A DNA stretch of 8,640 nt from Chloroflexota bacterium (GCA_009838595.1 VXRI01000366.1:1-8640), one strand, 5' to 3'; shown: positions 1 to 6,069, counted from the stretch's first letter. Notes: generated by a model from the sequence alone, not told the origin. Numbers and translations: made by a program.

Positions 1-587
1 TCCAAAACCACTTTTAACAGGCTGATGCCACGATGATTGGGCGCTTCCGTATCGGTACGCACCATTATGTAGCAGCGATTGGCGCGCTGCGCGCCGCTGG
101 TCCAAATCTTCGACCCGTTCAGCACAAAGTCATCGCCGTCTTCCACTGCCCTGAGCTGAAGTGAGGCAAGGTCGGAGCCGGATTCCGGCTCGCTGAAACC
201 TTGGCAGTACACTGCATCTCCTCTGGCGATTTCAGGCAGATATTGTGCCTTTTGCTCGTCTGTGCCATAGAGCATAATGGACGGGCCAACCATGTGCGTG
301 CCCATGCTGGTGTCGCGTGTGGGCGCGCGAAAATACGCTGTTTCCTCGTTGTATATCATCTGCTCGATGTGCGGCCGTCCCTGCCCGCCGTACTCTTCCG
401 GCCAAGCGAGCGTTAGCCATCCCTTATCGACAAGCTCGCCCGTCAGGTTACGGATAGTGCGCCAATTCTCGTCTGTAAAGTAGTCGTCCGGCACAATGCC
501 GTTCCAGTCCCCACCAAGCTTGTCGACAAGAAACTCCTTAACTTCTTGGCGGAAATCTTCCTGTTCTTGGGTAAATCGAAAGTCCAT
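1..587 (-). CDS. Acyl-CoA dehydrogenase, N-terminal part (runs off the window)
   Basis: This is a flavoprotein of the acyl-CoA dehydrogenase family, which oxidises acyl-CoA thioesters to trans-2-enoyl-CoA and passes electrons to ETF. The first 195 codons are present. The N-terminal helical domain begins MDFRFTQEQEDFRQEVKEFL. The middle beta domain carries the family signature YCQGFSEPESGSDLAS at residues 127-142, followed by the typical strand FVLNGSKIWTSGAQ (154-167). The catalytic glutamate and C-terminal helical domain lie outside the window, so chain-length specificity cannot be told. The start is the ATG at 585-587, preceded by AAGGAA with a 6-nt spacer. The gene is intact over the visible part. 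It follows the mazEF remnant on the same strand, and no clear promoter is visible in the gap. The family is certain, the substrate unknown. Confidence 0.93.
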   Translation of the reverse strand, partial: MDFRFTQEQEDFRQEVKEFLVDKLGGDWNGIVPDDYFTDENWRTIRNLTGELVDKGWLTLAWPEEYGGQGRPHIEQMIYNEETAYFRAPTRDTSMGTHMVGPSIMLYGTDEQKAQYLPEIARGDAVYCQGFSEPESGSDLASLQLRAVEDGDDFVLNGSKIWTSGAQRANRCYIMVRTDTEAPNHRGISLLKVVL

Positions 588-815
588 CTGTATTTCCTTG
601 CTGCCTGTGATACTTTGTGTGCAGCGATAAGCCTCGCTCCGATCGTAGTACATATAAAGAACCATGCCGGAAGCATAGTCTATCTGATAATTTGTGCGAT
701 ATTGCCCGGCCTTAAATCCTGTAACGCCATTGAAATTTCCGAAGTTTGCCAACCCCTCCACATAACGACGCAGCGCAACACCCGTTAAAACTCCATTGCA
801 GCAAAGCCACAACCG
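588..815. other. Intergenic stretch upstream of the acyl-CoA dehydrogenase
   Basis: No gene is supported here. The minus-strand frame of the acyl-CoA dehydrogenase is open back to the stop codon of the mazF remnant at 816-818. The translated stretch resembles no family I know and has no Shine-Dalgarno-backed start, so I treat it as non-coding leader. It contains one copy (750-764) of a 15-bp sequence also found at the 3' end of the trxB-like gene. I could not pick out a convincing sigma-70 promoter. A GCTGC/GCAGC pairing (about 600-630) could fold just upstream of the ribosome binding site, but it is short. Confidence 0.5.
750..764 (+). repeat. 15-bp direct repeat, copy 1
   Basis: The sequence caacccctccacata is an exact match to positions 1401-1415, in the same orientation. 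The two copies flank the mazEF remnant at a distance of 651 bp. In the minus-strand phase it reads (R)-R-Y-V-E-G-L, the same as the C-terminus of the TrxB-like protein. It could be a footprint of insertion or duplication, or a chance match. Confidence 0.5.
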
Positions 816-1153
816 CTAATTTCTTATTAAGCGGTTTAATCCGCAAACTAGCAGAGCCAATTCGTCCTCTGTTACAAAGCCTGTAGTTTTCCAAAACGCT
901 CGACTGACAGAGTATGAACTTGGCTTATCTTTACTCAAGAACGCTTGGGTAAATCGGCGTCTTCAAGCCCACGTGTAAGTGGAAACTTCGCTCTTTGCGG
1001 CTGGCTCGTTACCTACATCGCAATCAGAGCGCCTGAGCGAGTATTAAAACCGCCGTGACTTATCACGGCACGGAACTGGACCCACCATATTCGGGCCCAA
1101 GGGCAGGATAAATGTCCGCCCGGATGATTTCTCTCCTTAAGTATTCCGGCCAT
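816..1153 (-). pseudogene. mazF: Decayed MazF/PemK-family toxin
   Basis: MazF-type toxins are ribosome-independent mRNA interferases. Here the gene is broken but readable almost end to end across two frames. It begins MAGIL (ATG at 1151-1153). An extra T at 1139-1140 shifts the frame to RREIIRADIYPALGPEYGG. A one-base loss near 1081-1084 returns it to VQFRAVISHGGFNTRSGALI. After a TAG (1013-1015) it continues VTSQPQRAKFPLT and then LPKRS, a TGA (935-937, probably from the family's Trp), and VKISQVHTLSVERFGK. A further one-base loss near 883-887 leads to VTEDELALLVCGLNRLIRN and a final TAG (816-818). Restoring the indels gives about 112 residues, the normal size. The order RxEI, VISH, TSQPQR, LPKRSxVKISQ, SVER matches the family throughout. 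At least five lesions mean no functional toxin can be made. A short AACCGC/GCGGTT inverted repeat spans the 3' end. Confidence 0.88.
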
Positions 1154-1377
1154 TCCAAAGGGGAAGTGGAAGGAATTCATCCGCCATGCGCTGATTCATG
1201 ATCAATCTTGGCAAATTCACGCTCAAGCCTGCCGTCGTCTATAACGACGACTTTGTCCACTATTGCTGCCTATGGCGCCAAACTGATATCCGGATACACC
1301 GCATCGCCCACAAGCCTGTCAAGCGTTTCGTGAAGTGAGTCATCCAGCGTAATCGTTATAGTGGATTTCCCACTCAT
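1138..1377 (-). pseudogene. mazE: Decayed ribbon-helix-helix antitoxin (MazE-like partner of the MazF remnant)
   Basis: In an intact system this protein would bind and neutralise MazF and repress its own operon. The ATG at 1375-1377 opens MSGKSTITITLDDSLHETLD, the beta strand and first helix of a ribbon-helix-helix DNA-binding domain, then RLVGDAVYPDIS. A TAG at 1270-1272 interrupts it, at the place where I expect the family's glutamine (CAG to TAG). The same frame resumes AAIVDKVVVIDDGRLEREFA, like the second helix and RLxRE region of such antitoxins, and stops again at 1177-1179. The neighbouring frame reads NQRMADE there, suggesting paired small indels, before the first frame resumes with the typical end EWPEY at 1141-1155. 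Only a 35-residue fragment could be translated. The start lies 17 nt after the trxB-like stop codon, so it may be transcribed with that gene. Confidence 0.8.
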
Positions 1378-1394
1378 TTCTACTTTACTGTCGG

Positions 1395-2321
1395 CTATCG
1401 CAACCCCTCCACATACCGCCTTGCCGCGATTGCTGCAGTGGCGCCGTCGCCGGCTGCGCTTACCAGCTGCGCGGCGGAGTTTTGCCGTATATCGCCTACC
1501 GCGAATATACCGGGCACCGGCGTGCTCATCCAAATATCGGTCGGGATGTGGCCGCCATTGTCCAGGGGTATCACGTCTTGCAGATATTCGGTGTTCGGGT
1601 CTAGGCCGATGTAGATGAATATGCCGGACAAGTCTATGCGCGAAGTCTCGCCGGACAATGCATCAACTACGCCCACTCCCTCTACCTGCCCGCTTCCGAT
1701 AATTTCCCTCACGGTGGTGTTCCAACGCACTTCTATCTTCGGATGCGCCAGAACGCGCTCTTGCAGTATATTTTCACCGCTGAACGCCGCGCTTCTATGC
1801 AGCAGTAGCACCTTGCTGGCATACTCTGTCAGTACCAGCGCCTCGTCGAGTGCGGAATCACCCCCGCCGACTACGCCAACGACCTGATTCATGAAGAATC
1901 CGCCGTCGCATGTCGCGCAGTAGGAAACGCCCGCGCCGAATAGTTCCTCTTCACCGGGGACGCCCAATCTCCGCAGCGTGGAGCCGCCGGCGATTATGAT
2001 CGAACGCGAACGATGTTCAGTTCCCCATGCGGAGACTCGCCAGCCGTCGGTTTCCTGCTCTAATTCATCGACCTCGCCGAGTTGTATTTCAAGCCCGTAC
2101 TGCATCGCTTGCTGCTGCAGCAAAGGTCCGAAGTCCGCGCCTGCCAAGCCTTCGGGGAAGCCGGGAAAGTTCTCTATGCGCTCGGCATTGATGACCTGTC
2201 CGCCCGGCATCAGGCGTTCCAGCATCAGCGTTTTCAGCCCCGCCCTACAGGTGTATATCCCGGCGGTCAGACCGGCTGCACCACCGCCGATGATTATCAC
2301 ATCGTACATGGCATCTTGCAT
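1395..2321 (-). CDS. trxB: Thioredoxin reductase-like FAD/dithiol oxidoreductase
   Basis: The family moves electrons from a reduced pyridine nucleotide (or ferredoxin in some members) through FAD and a redox disulfide to thioredoxin-like partners. The protein has 308 residues, the usual size. Visible motifs are the FAD-binding IGGGAAG (11-17), PGGQVINAERIENFPGFPEG, the redox-active CATCDG (Cys135, Cys138), the nucleotide-binding loop GGGDSALDEA (152-161) and the C-terminal FAD motif GDIRQ (276-280). The start at 2319-2321 is chosen because GGAG sits 8 nt upstream; a longer form from 2381 would overlap the aminotransferase gene. After the nucleotide-binding loop the usual HRRxxxRA reads HRSAAFSG, lacking two of the arginines that hold the NADPH 2'-phosphate, so the electron donor may not be NADPH. 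It lies 22 nt after the aminotransferase and is probably co-transcribed with it. Confidence 0.9.
   Translation of the reverse strand: MQDAMYDVIIIGGGAAGLTAGIYTCRAGLKTLMLERLMPGGQVINAERIENFPGFPEGLAGADFGPLLQQQAMQYGLEIQLGEVDELEQETDGWRVSAWGTEHRSRSIIIAGGSTLRRLGVPGEEELFGAGVSYCATCDGGFFMNQVVGVVGGGDSALDEALVLTEYASKVLLLHRSAAFSGENILQERVLAHPKIEVRWNTTVREIIGSGQVEGVGVVDALSGETSRIDLSGIFIYIGLDPNTEYLQDVIPLDNGGHIPTDIWMSTPVPGIFAVGDIRQNSAAQLVSAAGDGATAAIAARRYVEGLR
1401..1415 (+). repeat. 15-bp direct repeat, copy 2
   Basis: This is the exact copy of positions 750-764. It lies inside the last codons of the trxB-like gene (minus strand, encoding Y-V-E-G-L). The codon phase is identical in both copies. Confidence 0.5.
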
Positions 2322-2343
2322 TAGACCATCTCCACCCACCGCA

Positions 2344-3678
2344 CTAGACAAGTCCCTGCTCGCGCGCATCGGACAGTGCATTGCCTATCGCCGCGACCGA
2401 TTCGTCGATGTCCTGCTCAGTATGCGCAGCGCTGAGTATGAAGCGCGCGCCGCCGTGCGCGTTGCCCGCGTGGACGCCGTAATTCAGCATTGCAAGTCCG
2501 AGTTGTTCTTGCAATTTGGCATCGTCCGAGTTGCGCATATCGCGCGCCGCGTTCGGGTTCTTGTCCGGGTCTGCCGCGTCTTCATCGACATTGAGTCGCA
2601 GGAATATCAGCGAGTTGACACCCGTCGCGCAGCCGGGAATCTCAAGCTTCGTCAGCGTCTCGTTGATGCCCGCTTTCAGGCGTTCACCCATCGTCGCCGC
2701 GCGCGCGTTCACATCGCTGGTCTGCACCAGTTCGAGCGCCCGGATACCCGCCACGGCGGACAACGGATTCGCGTTGAATGTGCCGTTGTGCGCCACGCGC
2801 CGCGATGGGTCGTTGCCGCCTTCAATCATGTTGATTATGTCCGCCTTGCCTGCGACCGCGCCACCCGGCAGCCCGCCGCCCAGAATCTTCGCCATCGTGG
2901 TCATATCGGGCGTAACGCCATAGAGCGACTGAGCGCCACCCTTCGCTACGCGGAAGCCTGTTACTACTTCATCGAATATCAGCACCACGCCGTTCTGTTC
3001 GGTGATGTCACGCAGTTGCTGCAAGAATGTCGGGCTAATCGGCTCAAGTCCCATGTGCGCGCCGGTCGGCTCAAGGATGATTGCGGCGATGTCGTCACTT
3101 CGCTGCAACGCCTCTTCTACCGTGTCTATGTCGTTCGGAGGCAACACAATCATCGTGCTCAGCGTCTCCTGCGGTATGCCGCCCAAGCCTGCGCCGCCCG
3201 CCGCGAGGTAGTCGCTCCAGCCGTGAAAGTGCTCCTCAAACTTGATGACCTTCGTCTTACCTGTGTACGCGCGCGCCATGCGTATTGCCATCATCGTCGC
3301 TTCCGTGCCGGAGCTGTGGAAGCGCACCTTCTCCGCGCTCTGAATGAGTTGCTGCACCAGCTGCGCCCAGCGTATTTCCAAGTCTGACGACATACTCAAG
3401 TGCGTGCCGATTGCGACCTGTTCTTGCACTACTCTGACTATCTCCGGATGTGCGTGCCCTAGCATCATAGAGCCGTGTCCTGTCCAGAAATCTATAATTC
3501 GATTTCCGTCAACATCCCACTTCACACCGCCTTGCCCATGCGTGCCATAAAGCGGAAACGGCGACATGCGCCGCCCATCGTGCGTTACGCCGTCCGGAAA
3601 AATGTCGCGCGCCGTCGCCCATCGTTCCGCCGAGCCGGTGTGCAAGTCGTAGTATCGTTGTTCAATCGTGGATACCAT
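2344..3678 (-). CDS. Class III PLP aminotransferase, glutamate-1-semialdehyde aminomutase-like
   Basis: This is a fold-type I pyridoxal-phosphate enzyme of 444 residues, close to the usual 430-450 of the HemL-like group. Landmarks in order are DGNRIIDFWTGHGSMMLGHAHP (split around residues 57-78), the phosphate-binding SGTEA (123-127), HFHGWSDY (150-157), ILEPTGAHMG (201-210), FDEVVTGFR with the PLP-pyridine aspartate (Asp236), the Schiff-base lysine in TMAKILGGGLPGG (Lys264) and HNGTFNANPLS (297-307). HemL itself makes 5-aminolevulinate for tetrapyrroles, but many relatives act on other amines. No other haem gene is nearby, so I do not assign hemL. The start at 3676-3678 is preceded by GAAGGG with a 5-nt spacer; two upstream ATGs lack such a site. 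It is the first gene of a probable pair with the TrxB-like gene, read from the promoter candidate near 3805-3832. Confidence 0.88.
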   Translation of the reverse strand: MVSTIEQRYYDLHTGSAERWATARDIFPDGVTHDGRRMSPFPLYGTHGQGGVKWDVDGNRIIDFWTGHGSMMLGHAHPEIVRVVQEQVAIGTHLSMSSDLEIRWAQLVQQLIQSAEKVRFHSSGTEATMMAIRMARAYTGKTKVIKFEEHFHGWSDYLAAGGAGLGGIPQETLSTMIVLPPNDIDTVEEALQRSDDIAAIILEPTGAHMGLEPISPTFLQQLRDITEQNGVVLIFDEVVTGFRVAKGGAQSLYGVTPDMTTMAKILGGGLPGGAVAGKADIINMIEGGNDPSRRVAHNGTFNANPLSAVAGIRALELVQTSDVNARAATMGERLKAGINETLTKLEIPGCATGVNSLIFLRLNVDEDAADPDKNPNAARDMRNSDDAKLQEQLGLAMLNYGVHAGNAHGGARFILSAAHTEQDIDESVAAIGNALSDAREQGLV

Positions 3679-3795
3679 AGTGTCCCTTCCATTTCCAATT
3701 CGCATGCTAAATCGCACAATTGGCAGTAATCATCGCTGCGAAATCCGACTGCCGACATTATGTCGTTTAGCAAGCTGCATGTAGAATAATTGCAG

Positions 3796-3826
3796 TTGTC
3801 TGCTATTATATCCCCAAGCGTATAAT
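3796..3826 (+). promoter_or_regulatory. Candidate sigma-70 promoter for the zinc-module gene and thrC
   Basis: On the plus strand TATAAT (3821-3826) lies 19 bp after TTGTCT (3796-3801). Transcription would begin near 3833, giving a short leader holding the GGGAGGG ribosome binding site at 3837-3843. It overlaps the opposite promoter candidate almost completely. The -10 box is perfect, while the -35 box and the long spacer are weak. Confidence 0.45.
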
Positions 3827-3832
3827 ATGCAA
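3805..3832 (-). promoter_or_regulatory. Candidate sigma-70 promoter for the aminotransferase-trxB transcript
   Basis: On the minus strand a perfect TATAAT (3805-3810) follows TTGCAT (3827-3832) with a 16-bp spacer. The implied transcript would have a leader of about 120 nt before the aminotransferase start. The -10 box is ideal, the -35 box weak (3 of 6). Confidence 0.5.
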
Positions 3833-3850
3833 CGAAGGGAGGGTAAAGGT

Positions 3851-4423
3851 ATGGGCTTAAAGACTGAACTCGCAGACGAGCGCATAGCGTTGAGAGAAGA
3901 GATAATGAGTGTCGGCGCGATTTTGTCTGCACACGAAAAACACCAGAATGAATTGACAACGCTGACCGCGGAGTACCAATCCTGCGAAGATTTAGAAGAG
4001 AAGGCTGCCATAGCCATGCGCGTTATGGACTTGCGGATAGCTATCGACGACGAAGGATTTGACGCAGACAACCTTGAAGCGCGCATTGATGAGGCATTCG
4101 ACGAATATGACAACGCGCTGATGGACGCACTCATAGCGTCCGAGCCGCAGCCGCCAGCGCCAGCGCCGCAGACTTCGCCGGTTGTTATAACCAACGGCAT
4201 ACAGGCAGTCGAGCGGACTGCTCAGCCGCGCTCATCGTTCCCTCCTATAACAAATAAGTGCCCGCTGTGCGACGGCTACAAGCGCGCCGAGTTCGATTAC
4301 TGCCGCAACTGCTATATGCAGCGCAATCCCGATGAGTTCGACACTTGCGCTTGCGGCCGCACGAAGCATGTGCGCTACGAGATGTGCGGCGTGTGCTACC
4401 AAGAGCAAAACAGGTTTGCATAG
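3851..4423 (+). CDS. Unrecognised protein with helical N-terminus and two C-terminal Cys4 zinc modules
   Basis: I do not recognise this 190-residue protein as a named family. Residues 1-95 are charged, rich in Glu, Asp, Ala and Leu, with no signal peptide or membrane segment, and look helical and possibly coiled. A Pro/Ala linker (EPQPPAPAPQTSP, 98-110) and a polar stretch follow. The C-terminus has two similar modules: Cys137-x2-Cys140-x10-Cys151-x2-Cys154, and Cys166-x-Cys168-x10-Cys179-x2-Cys182. The equal spacing of ten residues suggests an internal duplication, each module binding one zinc. Such ends often bind nucleic acid or protein, but nothing here fixes the role. The start at 3851 has GGGAGGG 7 nt upstream; the ATG at 3827 would overlap the promoter's -10 region. 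thrC begins 46 nt downstream on the same strand, so the two are probably co-transcribed. Confidence 0.82.
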   Translation: MGLKTELADERIALREEIMSVGAILSAHEKHQNELTTLTAEYQSCEDLEEKAAIAMRVMDLRIAIDDEGFDADNLEARIDEAFDEYDNALMDALIASEPQPPAPAPQTSPVVITNGIQAVERTAQPRSSFPPITNKCPLCDGYKRAEFDYCRNCYMQRNPDEFDTCACGRTKHVRYEMCGVCYQEQNRFA

Positions 4424-4469
4424 TCGCGTCGATTGACGGAATATATACCACAAAGCAGGAATTGAGTTG

Positions 4470-5639
4470 ATGAAAAGTTTTCTGACGAACTTGGAATGCA
4501 CATACTGCGGAATCGAACGCTCCGCTGACGAACCGCACCGCACCTGTGACATTTGCGGGAAGGTGCTCTACCCGCGCTACGACCTGAAAGGTGCAAGCGC
4601 AGCGCTCAGCCGCGACGCGTTGCGAGACCGACCGGCGAATATGTGGCGCTACTTCGAGGTCATGCCGGTGCGTGACGAGGTGAATGTCGTAACGCTCGGC
4701 GAGGGCTTCACGCCCATATTTAAGGCAGAGCGGCTTGGCGACGATATTGGCTGCACGGCGCTGTACATCAAGGACGAGGGCATCAACCCGACCGGGTCAT
4801 TTAAGGCGCGTGGGTTGGGCGCTGCCGTGTCTAAGGCGAAGGAACTTGGCATTACGCGGCTGACTATGCCGTCCGCAGGCAACGCCGCCGGCGCTATGAG
4901 TGCATACGCCGCCAAGGCTGGTATGGAAGCCTATGTTTTCATGCCCAAAGACGCGCCGGAAGCCAATCGCGTGGAAGTGGAGATTTCCGGTGCGAACCTA
5001 GAACTCGTGGACGGGTTCATCACGGACGCCGGCCGTATATCCGGCGAGCGCGCGGAAGAGCTTGGGCTGTTCGATGTGTCCACATTACGCGAGCCGTATC
5101 GTGTTGAGGGCAAGAAAACGATGGGCTACGAAATCGCCGAGCAGATGGATTGGACGCTGCCCGACGTCATTCTATATCCGACCGGCGGCGGCACGGGCAT
5201 TGTGGGCATGTGGAAGGCGTTTGCCGAAATGGAGAAAATGGGCTGGATTGGCAGCGAGCGCCCGAAGATGTTCGCCGTACAATCCGAAGGCTGCGCTCCT
5301 ATAGTCCGTGCGTTCAATGAAGGCACAGAGTTCGCGGAGCCATGGGAAAATCCGGACACGCTTGCCGCCGGCATTCGCGTCCCTGCCGCTATCGGCGACT
5401 ATCTGATTTTGCAAGCGCTGCGCGAGAGCGGCGGCGGAGCGATTACCGTCAGCGAAGAAGAAATACTGTCCGACATGCGAGTGGTTGCATCACTCGAGGG
5501 CATGTTCGTCTGCCCGGAAGGCGCGGCATTGTCGGCGGCGCTGCGCAAGCTGCTCGCAGACGGCACGCTATCTCCTGATGAGTCGATAATGCTGCTCAAT
5601 ACTGGCTCAGGGCTGAAGTATCTCGATATGATTCGCTAA
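4470..5639 (+). CDS. thrC: Threonine synthase
   Basis: Threonine synthase converts O-phospho-L-homoserine to L-threonine and phosphate with pyridoxal phosphate, the last step of threonine synthesis. The protein has 389 residues. An N-terminal zinc ribbon (Cys10, Cys13, Cys26, Cys29) is typical of the bacterial/archaeal type. The fold-type II core follows: the Schiff-base lysine in NPTGSFKARG (Lys112), PSAGNAAGAMSAYAAKAG (134-151), the PLP-phosphate glycine loop YPTGGGTG (236-243) and the C-terminal NTGSG (377-381). Related enzymes (threonine dehydratase, cysteate synthase) share the fold, but the zinc ribbon and TGGGTG loop favour ThrC. The ATG at 4470 follows AGGA (4457-4460) by 9 nt; a TTG at 4467 is an equally spaced alternative adding one residue. 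No other threonine genes are in view. It ends 4 bp from the convergent NifU-like gene, with no terminator between them. Confidence 0.88.
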   Translation: MKSFLTNLECTYCGIERSADEPHRTCDICGKVLYPRYDLKGASAALSRDALRDRPANMWRYFEVMPVRDEVNVVTLGEGFTPIFKAERLGDDIGCTALYIKDEGINPTGSFKARGLGAAVSKAKELGITRLTMPSAGNAAGAMSAYAAKAGMEAYVFMPKDAPEANRVEVEISGANLELVDGFITDAGRISGERAEELGLFDVSTLREPYRVEGKKTMGYEIAEQMDWTLPDVILYPTGGGTGIVGMWKAFAEMEKMGWIGSERPKMFAVQSEGCAPIVRAFNEGTEFAEPWENPDTLAAGIRVPAAIGDYLILQALRESGGGAITVSEEEILSDMRVVASLEGMFVCPEGAALSAALRKLLADGTLSPDESIMLLNTGSGLKYLDMIR

Positions 5640-5643
5640 CGCG

Positions 5644-5886
5644 CTAAAGCAGTTCAAGGTCTTGCACATACGGCGCGAATGTTGACATCGAAGTGCGGAA
5701 CATTTGCTCAACGAGAGCATGGTCCGGAACGCATTCTGGGCACTCTTCATTCACGCCCTTGTGGTACTTCACAGTCAGGCGTCCGCCCTTCATATCGATG
5801 TATTCTAGAGATCCGCCCTCAGACGCCACTATCACTTGTATATTGTCCAATATCGCCTGCACGCCAGGATCGGTGTTGACTGCCAC
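5644..5886 (-). CDS. Small NifU C-terminal-like protein
   Basis: This is an 80-residue protein resembling the NifU C-terminal/NfuA-type domain, which carries or transfers iron-sulfur clusters. The opening VQAILDNIQVIVASEGGSLE (9-28) follows the family pattern of an N-terminal helix, then a GG turn and a strand. YIDMKGGRLTVKY (29-41) matches the next strands, and a single CxxC (Cys49, Cys52 in EECPEC) sits where the family places its cluster ligands. The last part, ALVEQMFRTSMSTFAPYVQD, resembles the closing helix. The motif is CPEC-VP rather than the more common C-S/V-G-C-P. I chose the GTG at 5884-5886 because GGAGG lies 8 nt before it; the ATG at 5899-5901 would add five residues but has only a weak site. 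It stands alone, convergent with thrC, without isc, suf or nif genes in view. Fold assignment is fair, function inferred. Confidence 0.7.
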   Translation of the reverse strand: MAVNTDPGVQAILDNIQVIVASEGGSLEYIDMKGGRLTVKYHKGVNEECPECVPDHALVEQMFRTSMSTFAPYVQDLELL

Positions 5887-5933
5887 TTCGCATGCCTCCA
5901 TAGTCGGTCTTTATTCAATGCCATTATTCAGTG

Positions 5934-5962
5934 AGGTTATGCCCTACACCTACCAGTGTCAA
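5934..5962 (-). promoter_or_regulatory. Possible promoter for the NifU-like gene
   Basis: On the minus strand there is a perfect TTGACA (5957-5962), followed at 15 bp by CATAAC or at 17 bp by TAACCT. The -35 box is ideal and correctly placed for the gene at 5886, but neither -10 candidate is good. Confidence 0.35.
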
Positions 5963-6052
5963 CATTTACCCACGCCATTGAGGTGAGATGAGATCGCTGT
6001 TGCTTGGTCCGTTACACGGCAATGTCAATTCATCGAAATGCAGCTTGAAGTC

Positions 6053-6069
6053 ATTCCCGAGCGTGGAAT
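6053..6069. repeat. Degenerate copy of the palindromic repeat
   Basis: ATTCC (6053-6057) can pair with GGAAT (6065-6069) around a 7-nt loop, and the left side shares the tcattcccg start of the perfect palindrome 69 bp further on. It is probably an eroded copy. Confidence 0.4.

Noticed and set aside
1270..1533. An 87-codon frame starting inside the TrxB-like gene
   Set aside because: Only the last 35 residues, from the ATG at 1377, are meaningful (the mazE fragment). The upstream part is an off-frame shadow of trxB.
2322..2381. A 20-residue N-terminal extension of the TrxB-like protein
   Set aside because: It would overlap the aminotransferase gene and place a non-family leader before the FAD motif. 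The start at 2321 has a well-placed GGAG.
1978..3387. A plus-strand open frame of 469 codons
   Set aside because: It is antisense to the aminotransferase and TrxB-like genes, whose motifs are unmistakable. Its translation is arginine/alanine-rich and matches no family.
3827..3850. An earlier ATG for the zinc-module protein
   Set aside because: It would start next to the -10 box without a ribosome site, whereas the ATG at 3851 has GGGAGGG 7 nt upstream.
3585..3959. A minus-strand open frame crossing the divergent promoter region
   Set aside because: It overlaps the start of the aminotransferase in another frame, spans both promoter candidates, and has no recognisable content.
3730..4200. A minus-strand open frame of 156 codons
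   Set aside because: It is antisense to the zinc-module gene, rich in serine, and lacks a ribosome site. The opposite strand has the promoter, ribosome site and ordered cysteines.
5640..5643. A bidirectional terminator between thrC and the NifU-like gene
   Set aside because: Only 4 bp separate the stop codons, and no stable stem with a T-run can be drawn there.
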